A stretch of DNA of 11,998 bases, from positions 3,956 to 15,953 of the forward strand of contig QHZC01000001.1 in NCBI GenBank assembly GCA_003224515.1. The letters are read 5' to 3'. Source of the DNA: Acidobacteriota bacterium. GTDB taxonomy: Bacteria > Acidobacteriota > Terriglobia > Acidiferrales > UBA7541. A program made the translations under genes and the position numbers. Shown piece by piece: positions 7,187 to 11,998 of this stretch; the stretch's first letter is position 1, and the number at the start of each line of letters is the position of its first letter. Below the pieces are notes generated by a model, which saw nothing but the letters and a program-made list of their open reading frames with translations, was not told the origin of the DNA and ran no database searches.

Positions 7187-8512
7187 ATGTCGAGCAGTGT
7201 GAAAACAGTCGTTCGAGCCTATCAAAACTACATCAATGGACAGTGGGTGAAGAGTTCTTCCGGCGAAATGTTTCCCGTCTATGATCCTTCGACCGAAGAA
7301 GTGATCGCGCATGTTGCATCGGGCACGGCCGCCGATGTCGATCACGCCGTGAAAGCCGCGCGAGCCGCGTTTGATACCGACCGGTGGCCACGGACCAGCG
7401 CTGCCGAGCGGGGCCGCATTCTCTACAGACTGGCGGAGAAGATTCGGGCCAACGCTGCCCGGCTCGCCGAGCTGGAATGCCGCAATTCGGGCAAGCCCAT
7501 TGTGGAAGCGGAGTACGACATCGCCGATGCCGCCACCTGTTTCGAATATTATGCTGGCCTCGCGAACAAAGTTCTCGGCCACGTCAATCCGGTACCCGCC
7601 AATGCCCTGAGTTTTACTCTGCGTGAACCGGTTGGCGTCGCGGGCCAGATCATTCCTTGGAATTATCCCCTTGTGATGGCTTCCTGGAAGCTCGCGCCCG
7701 CCATCGCCGCTGGTTGCACCTGCGTCCTGAAGCCTGCCGAACAGACGCCGCTCACTATGATGGAAGTCGCCAATTGGTTTGAAGAGCTGGGTCTGCCGCC
7801 GGGCGTGGTGAACGTCGTCAATGGCCTGGGCGAAACGGCCGGAGCTGCGCTGGTCGCGCATCCCGGCGTGGACAAAATCGCTTTCACCGGCAGCGCTGCG
7901 GTTGGCAAGATGATCGTTAAGAGCGCCGCGGACACGCTCAAGCGCGTCACGCTGGAGCTCGGAGGCAAGTCTCCCAATATTTTCTTCGATGGCGCGGACT
8001 GGGAAGCCGCCGTCGACGGAGCGCTCTTCGGCGTCTTCATCAATCAAGGGGAAGTCTGCTCCGCAGGCAGCCGCATCCTCGTGGAAAAGAAAATCTATTC
8101 GAAATTCGTCGAAGCTATGACCGAGAAGGCCAAGCGCATCAAGCTGGGCGCGCCGCTGGAACGCGAAACGAAAATGGGGCCGCTGGTGAGCAAGGAGCAG
8201 TACGACCGTGTCAGTTCCTACCTCGAAGTTGGCAAGAAGGAAGCAAAGGTTGCCATCGGCGGGGGACGGCCGAAACAGTTCGGCAAGGGCTACTATGTTG
8301 AGCCGACCATTTTTTACGACGTCGATAACAACGCACGCATCGCTCGTGAAGAAATTTTCGGCCCCGTCGCTTCCGTGATTCCCTTCGAAGGAGAACCGGA
8401 GGCGCCGCGTCGTGAAGTCGCTCCGCGCCGGCATCGTCTGGGTCAATCACATGCAACCAACCTACGTCGAAGCGCCGTGGGGCGGCTACAAGCAGTCGGG
8501 CTTCGGCCGTGA
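7187..8512 (+). CDS. NAD(P)-dependent aldehyde dehydrogenase, betaine/aminobutyraldehyde dehydrogenase-like (3' end frameshifted)
   Basis: A cytosolic aldehyde dehydrogenase oxidising an aldehyde to an acid. GGGAGG lies 5 bases before the ATG. Seen in order: YINGQW (N-terminal strand), PWNYPLVMASWKLAPAIAAG and LKPAEQTP (cofactor binding), FTGSAAVGK, catalytic-base Glu257 in LELGGKSPNI, nucleophile Cys291 in NQGEVCSAGSR, and EEIFGPV. Glu-Cys spacing of 34 is as in BetB-like enzymes. The family match ends at GEPEA (codon ending 8404); the rest of this frame up to 8512 is unrelated arginine-rich sequence. The true C-terminus follows in another frame (next entry), and the segment with the conserved YGLAA motif is missing between them. 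Joined pieces total about 470 residues against about 490 normally. If real, the lesion should inactivate the enzyme. It sits between the permease (19 bases) and the GabT-like gene, and probably oxidises an amino aldehyde made by the first transaminase. Confidence 0.85.
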   Translation: MSSSVKTVVRAYQNYINGQWVKSSSGEMFPVYDPSTEEVIAHVASGTAADVDHAVKAARAAFDTDRWPRTSAAERGRILYRLAEKIRANAARLAELECRNSGKPIVEAEYDIADAATCFEYYAGLANKVLGHVNPVPANALSFTLREPVGVAGQIIPWNYPLVMASWKLAPAIAAGCTCVLKPAEQTPLTMMEVANWFEELGLPPGVVNVVNGLGETAGAALVAHPGVDKIAFTGSAAVGKMIVKSAADTLKRVTLELGGKSPNIFFDGADWEAAVDGALFGVFINQGEVCSAGSRILVEKKIYSKFVEAMTEKAKRIKLGAPLERETKMGPLVSKEQYDRVSSYLEVGKKEAKVAIGGGRPKQFGKGYYVEPTIFYDVDNNARIAREEIFGPVASVIPFEGEPEAPRREVAPRRHRLGQSHATNLRRSAVGRLQAVGLRP

Positions 8513-8597
8513 GTTGGGTCCCTGGGGGCTTGAAGAATATCTCGAAACCAAACAAGTGTTCGTCAATCTCGACGAGACCCCCATCGGCTGGTATTAG
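8403..8597 (+). pseudogene. C-terminal piece of the same aldehyde dehydrogenase, in a shifted frame
   Basis: Codons from 8403 read RRVVKSLRAGIVWVNHM, then PWGGYKQSGFGRELGPWGLE and LETKQVF, ending at TAG (8595-8597). This is the canonical ALDH C-terminus, with the oligomerisation strand and the KQSGFGRE motif. It is displaced by +1 relative to the main frame. A GTG at 8412 could formally start it, but no ribosome site is near and a free 60-residue tail has no known role, so it is a fragment and not a gene. Confidence 0.8.
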
Positions 8598-8621
8598 ATT
8601 TCAATGCAAGGGAAACAAAAA

Positions 8622-9971
8622 ATGTCTACCATTCAAATTCGCACGGAAATTCCGGGACCAAAGTCACGCGCTTTGATGGCGCGCCGCGAAGCCGCGATTC
8701 CACGCGGCACATCGAACGCCACGCCGGTTTTCGCCGCAAGCGCCGAAGGCGCGACCATCGATGATGTCGACGGCAACCGCTATCTCGATTTCGCTGGTGG
8801 CATCGGCTGTCTCAACATCGGTCATCGCTCACCTCGGGTGCTCTCCGCGATCCGCGAGCAACTCGAGAAGCACTTGCATCTCTGCTTTGCCGTCACTCCC
8901 TACGAGGGCTACATTTCCGTGGCGGAGAAACTGAACGCGCTAGCCCCCGGAAATTTTCCGAAGAAAACCATCCTCCTCAACTCCGGCGCCGAGGCCATCG
9001 AAAACTCCATCAAGATCGCCCGGGCCTACACCAAGCGCCCCGCTGTCATTTGTTTCGAAGATGCGTTCCATGGCCGCACGCTTCTGGCCATGACCCTGAC
9101 CAGCAAAACGCATCCCTACAAAGCGGGCTTCGAACCCTTTGCCAGCGACGTGTACCGCATTCCCTTCGCCTATCCCTACCGCGGCGAAAAAGGAGCCACC
9201 GCCGAAACCTTTGCTCATTATCTGGAAGACGCCTTCAAGCGTTCCGTCGCCCCGGAATCCGTCGCTGCCGTGATCGCCGAGCCCGTTCTCGGCGAAGGCG
9301 GCTTTGTCATTCCGCCGCGCGAGTACTTCAAGCTGCTGCAAAACATCTGCCGCAAACACGGCATTCTCTTCATCGCTGATGAAGTACAATCCGGATTCGC
9401 TCGTACCGGCAAGTGGTTCGCCTCGGAACATTTCGGAATTGAGCCTGATTTGATCACCATGGCGAAATCGTTGGGTGGAGGCATGCCCATTGCCGCGGTC
9501 ACCGGCCGCGCCGATATCATGGATGCACCTGGCGTCGGTTCTCTTGGTGGCACGTACTGCGGCCATCCTGCTTCCTGTGCCGCGGCGCTTGCCGCGATAG
9601 AAACGATCGAGAAAAACGGCCTGCTCGCGCGTTCCACGGCCATCGGCAAGCATTTCGAACAGCGCGCCCAAGCCTGGCAAAAGAAATGGCCCTTGGTCGG
9701 CGAAGTTCGTGGACTCGGCGGCATGTGCGCCATCGAATTGGTGCGCAACGCAGAGACGCGCGAGCCTGCGGACTCTGAGACCAAGGAAATCGCGAAGTAT
9801 TGTTATGAGCACGGTCTCATCACTATTACGGCTGGCACTTTCAACAATGTGCTTCGCATCCTCGTTCCGCTCGTCGTTACCGACGGGCAGCTCGACGAGG
9901 GGCTGGGTGTCATCGCCGCCGCGCTTGCCTCAGTCGTGGAGCAGAAACAAGCTGCGCTTTCCCACTCCTAA
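8622..9971 (+). CDS. Class III aminotransferase, 4-aminobutyrate aminotransferase-like
   Basis: A 449-residue PLP-dependent omega-aminotransferase, cytosolic, resembling GabT, which moves the amino group of GABA to 2-oxoglutarate and yields succinate semialdehyde. AAGGGA lies 8 bases before the ATG at 8622, so this start is preferred to the ATG at 8604. Motifs seen: SGAEA (121-125, phosphate binding), FHGRT with His150, AVIAEPVLGEGGF, Asp253 in ADEVQSGFARTGKW, and Lys282 in TMAKSLGGGMPIAAV (Schiff base). The Asp-Lys spacing of 29 equals that of E. coli GabT. GGTYCGHPASCAAALA follows as in the family. Length is slightly above the usual 425-430, mainly at the N-terminus. The frame is intact. 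It closes the four-gene set, 24 bases after the dehydrogenase. Related enzymes of this class also use beta-alanine, 5-aminovalerate or putrescine, so the substrate is only suggested by context. Confidence 0.87.
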   Translation: MSTIQIRTEIPGPKSRALMARREAAIPRGTSNATPVFAASAEGATIDDVDGNRYLDFAGGIGCLNIGHRSPRVLSAIREQLEKHLHLCFAVTPYEGYISVAEKLNALAPGNFPKKTILLNSGAEAIENSIKIARAYTKRPAVICFEDAFHGRTLLAMTLTSKTHPYKAGFEPFASDVYRIPFAYPYRGEKGATAETFAHYLEDAFKRSVAPESVAAVIAEPVLGEGGFVIPPREYFKLLQNICRKHGILFIADEVQSGFARTGKWFASEHFGIEPDLITMAKSLGGGMPIAAVTGRADIMDAPGVGSLGGTYCGHPASCAAALAAIETIEKNGLLARSTAIGKHFEQRAQAWQKKWPLVGEVRGLGGMCAIELVRNAETREPADSETKEIAKYCYEHGLITITAGTFNNVLRILVPLVVTDGQLDEGLGVIAAALASVVEQKQAALSHS

Positions 9972-10001
9972 AACTTGCCCCTACAGTAGATAGCTTTGGG
10001 G

Positions 10002-10021
10002 GTCGGAGCTTTAGCTCCGAC
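10002..10021. repeat. Perfect palindrome between convergent genes
   Basis: GTCGGAGCT (10002-10010) and AGCTCCGAC (10013-10021) form a near-perfect hairpin. It sits between the GabT-like gene (plus) and the DUF2911 gene (minus), where transcripts converge, so it may protect or end both. No T-run follows on either strand. From memory, palindromes of this GGAGCT..AGCTCC type are dispersed in Acidobacteriota genomes; copy number cannot be checked here. Confidence 0.5.
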
Positions 10022-10064
10022 ATAACCGCCCGCCCACTCCTCCCCCATGGTCACCCCGACCGCA

Positions 10065-10094
10065 GATCCTGCTGAGCGAAGTCGAATGAGGATC
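10065..10094. repeat. Imperfect inverted repeat resembling a dispersed REP-like element
   Basis: GATCCT (10065-10070) and AGGATC (10089-10094) flank the core CTGAGCGAAGTCGAA. A core of the form CCTGAGCGAAGTCGAAGGATC-like is, to my recollection, a frequent intergenic element in many acidobacterial and other genomes. The gap 9972-10193 holds this, the palindrome at 10002-10021 and a small GCAAC/GTTGC hairpin at 10178-10190; I see no gene in it. Confidence 0.4.
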
Positions 10095-10193
10095 GTGGCA
10101 ACTCTGACCCGTTCCTCGAGACAACCAGGAAAAGAGCATATCTCGACCTGTCGTCCCGCCACGCCTTCCAACCCGGAGCAACAACGTTGCGGA

Positions 10194-11282
10194 CTATTTG
10201 TTGATGTCGTCCTTTGCTTCCAAGCGCTTCAGCAACGGCTGGAGAAATGGTTTCGTCGCGTCGGGTGCCCCGCTGATCGCGATGGTCATTTCCTTCGCGG
10301 CAGTGGAAAAGTCCCCGGTATTGGAAGAAAGTCGAGCGAGTGCCAAGTGGCTGATCCAGTGATTCGCATCCTTCTTGGGAACCTGAGGAAACAGTTCAAA
10401 TGCGCGCTTGGCGTTCCCCTGCCGCTGCAGGCCGCGGGCGTAGGAATAGAGTTGAATCGCGTTGGCCTTATCGAGCGCCGTGGAAATCGCTTTCGCTGCT
10501 TCTTCTTTTCGCCCCATCGCATCGAGGATGCGCGATTTGGTTTCCCAGTTCTCAAAACGATCTTCGTTCTGAATCGAAGTGTCTTCCCACTTCAGCGCTT
10601 CTTCCAGGTTGTAATTGTTGTCCAGGCACCATTGCGCCGCCTCGTCGTATCCGCCCCAGGTGAATCCGCCGACACTTCGAAGCTCGTTCTTGATGCTGCG
10701 CAGCACGAGGGCCTTCACGTCCACGGAGACGTGCAAGGGAACGGCGAGCTTCTCCCATCGCAGAGTTGCCGTTGCCGAATCCGGTTTGATTTCTTCGAAG
10801 GTGTAGGTCAGCAGTTCAAACGGTTCCGCGGCGTGCGGTTTCACGTTCACGCGCAATGCATCCTCTTTCTCGTCGTAGCTGAAACTGCCCCAGGAAGTCG
10901 AGTTCTTCGAGAAAATCACCGTCCACTGATCTTTGTCCGGGATGGTGTGCAGGCCATACGTCCCTGCGAGAAGGGGTTTCCCTTCCACGGAAACATCATC
11001 GGAAAAAGTAATCGTGGTATTCTCATTCGCACCCGCCCGCCATACTTTTCCATAAGGCACGATTTTGCCCCAGATCTCCCGGCCGCCGACTGCCGGGCGG
11101 TGATAAGTAATCGTGATGTCCGTCAGTCCGATCCGTTGCGACACGCTCCCGCGCTGGCTGACGCGAGGAATGTTCAACTCTGTCGGCTGGCTTCCGTTCT
11201 TGAATTGCGCGCCGGCATTTCCGGCCAAAACGCCAAGACCCACCACGAGGCTCAAAGCAAACTTCCACACGTTGCGCATCAT
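10194..11282 (-). CDS. Secreted DUF2911-domain protein with C-terminal TPR-like helices
   Basis: A 362-residue exported protein of unknown function. The minus-strand leader carries GGAGAGGAG 8 bases before ATG 11282; a GTG at 11285 and a second ATG at 11279 are equally near, and the longer frame to 11312 runs through the ribosome site and is rejected. Residues 1-25 are a signal peptide (hydrophobic core LSLVVGLGVLA, cleavage after NAGA). The DUF2911 domain covers about 37-175, with YHRPAVGGREIWG (60-72), PYGKVWRAGANE (76-87), AGTYGLHTIP (106-115) and WGSFSYDEKEDALR (131-144). The C-terminal part from about 215 is helical and resembles TPR repeats (GRKEEAAKAISTALDKA, GDFSTAAKEMTIAI), suggesting protein contacts. 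The protein probably acts in the periplasm. It is convergent to the amine operon and seems a separate unit. Frame and length look intact. Confidence 0.85.
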   Translation of the reverse strand: MMRNVWKFALSLVVGLGVLAGNAGAQFKNGSQPTELNIPRVSQRGSVSQRIGLTDITITYHRPAVGGREIWGKIVPYGKVWRAGANENTTITFSDDVSVEGKPLLAGTYGLHTIPDKDQWTVIFSKNSTSWGSFSYDEKEDALRVNVKPHAAEPFELLTYTFEEIKPDSATATLRWEKLAVPLHVSVDVKALVLRSIKNELRSVGGFTWGGYDEAAQWCLDNNYNLEEALKWEDTSIQNEDRFENWETKSRILDAMGRKEEAAKAISTALDKANAIQLYSYARGLQRQGNAKRAFELFPQVPKKDANHWISHLALARLSSNTGDFSTAAKEMTIAISGAPDATKPFLQPLLKRLEAKDDINK

Positions 11283-11312
11283 CACGCTTTCTCCTCTCCA
11301 AAAGAAACTCAC

Positions 11313-11964
11313 AGGGAATTTGCCGGACCCGCGCCGGTCTTACACCCAGTAGTGATAGACGCCTCCTCCGAACATGAGTGAGCAAAGGAAGCACGCGGGG
11401 GGTCTCTGAATCAGGTCAATTCAGGATAAATTGAGGAGAATTTTCGGGGCTTCCTTCGTCCCGTAGATGCGCACCAAACTCTCTCCACAGTAAGATATTT
11501 CAGCACTGGCGGGGCTCGTCGAAACCTTCCGTTCGCTCCTAAGAAATTCCATAATTACACCCTGTCGTCGAGATCGGGCGCTTGCTTTTCCTTCTGCCCT
11601 GGTCTGGGAAACTTGAGGACGCAGACGAATGAACCCTGAAGCCGGAGTCTCCCGCTCCTTCTGCCCTAGGTGAGTTGAATGGGGTTGGAGCGGCGTAGAC
11701 GACCTCAGCAGTTCTCAATGCTCGTTGGTCTGCTAGCTCGAGCGCCGCTTATCCCCGGACTACGGGATTACCACCGCTCAGCGTGTTCCGGTGTTGCGGC
11801 GAAGGGCAGGATGGGCAAATGCACGTCGGGCTAAATAAGAATTAATACTGTTTTCAGGCAGCTGATTCTGGGATGACATAATTTCATGGTGTGACTCAAT
11901 CCGTTGTGCCTTACCACGCTTGAGTATCATCAAGCCATAGCAAGTGCCCTAGGAAGAGGAAAGC
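11313..11964. other. Gene-free stretch of about 650 bases
   Basis: I see no coding sequence supported by a family match or ribosome site on either strand. Small structures present: an inverted repeat TCAATT-7-AATTGA (11416-11434) upstream of the DUF2911 gene, which could be an operator, and a direct repeat CCTTCTGCCCT (11590-11600 and 11658-11668). The right part (about 11820-11900) is more AT-rich, as expected for a promoter region of a gene starting after 11960. Short frames in 11600-11870 look like non-coding or decayed sequence; I cannot assign an origin. Confidence 0.45.
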
Positions 11965-11998
11965 ATGAGAGATGATCGAAAAAAATGCGGGCGGACAG
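11965..11998 (+). CDS. Possible start of a gene cut by the window edge
   Basis: ATG at 11965 follows a purine-rich AGGAAGAGGAAAGC leader (11951-11964) with a good ribosome-site character. Eleven codons are visible, reading MRDDRKKCGRT, too few to identify. A second ATG at 11972 in another frame would read MIEKNAGGQ and cannot be excluded. Confidence 0.35.
   Translation, partial: MRDDRKKCGRT

Noticed and set aside
7082..8446. Minus-strand open frame of 454 codons opposite the dehydrogenase
   Set aside because: It is a GC-rich shadow of the aldehyde dehydrogenase, whose own motifs are unambiguous.
10047..11381. Long plus-strand open frame of 444 codons
   Set aside because: It is antisense to the DUF2911 gene over nearly its whole length, has no family character, no ribosome site and a composition typical of a reverse-strand shadow.

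Overview
The window looks like a chromosomal stretch from an Acidobacteriota genome, probably Terriglobia-like. The main reasons are a long Oar-like TonB-dependent receptor with an N-terminal carboxypeptidase-regulatory-like domain, a DUF2911 lipoprotein-like secreted protein, and a moderately GC-rich sequence. That assignment is an inference from gene families, not from a marker gene.

Layout. At the left edge a MerR-type regulator (282 to beyond 1, minus strand) is cut by the window. It diverges from a large TonB-dependent receptor gene (389 to about 4116, plus strand), whose reading frame is broken twice. The next 5.7 kb (4300-9971, plus strand) is a tightly spaced four-gene set. In order it holds a glutamate-1-semialdehyde-aminomutase-like class III aminotransferase, an APC-family amino acid permease, an NAD(P)-dependent aldehyde dehydrogenase (frame broken near its 3' end) and a GabT-like class III aminotransferase. 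A 220-base gap with palindromic repeats separates this set from a convergent DUF2911 protein gene (11282-10194, minus strand). The last ~680 bases hold no recognisable gene until a possible start codon at 11965.

How the genes may work together. Permease, transaminase, aldehyde dehydrogenase and GabT-like transaminase together resemble a catabolic operon for an amine or omega-amino acid: uptake, transamination to an aldehyde, oxidation to an acid, second transamination. A putrescine/GABA-like route fits, but the substrate cannot be read from the sequence and no succinate-semialdehyde dehydrogenase is present. The receptor could import a related or unrelated nutrient.

The most striking observation is a repeated kind of damage. 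Three places (about 1587-1613, 4089-4096 and 8399-8411) look as if a conserved segment of roughly 20-25 codons has been lost, and each time the frame shifts in the same direction. Each site is flanked by intact family sequence in two different frames. This could be real gene decay or a systematic assembly or sequencing fault, and it decides whether the receptor and the dehydrogenase work. I found no CRISPR array, tRNA, rRNA, insertion sequence or clear defence system.
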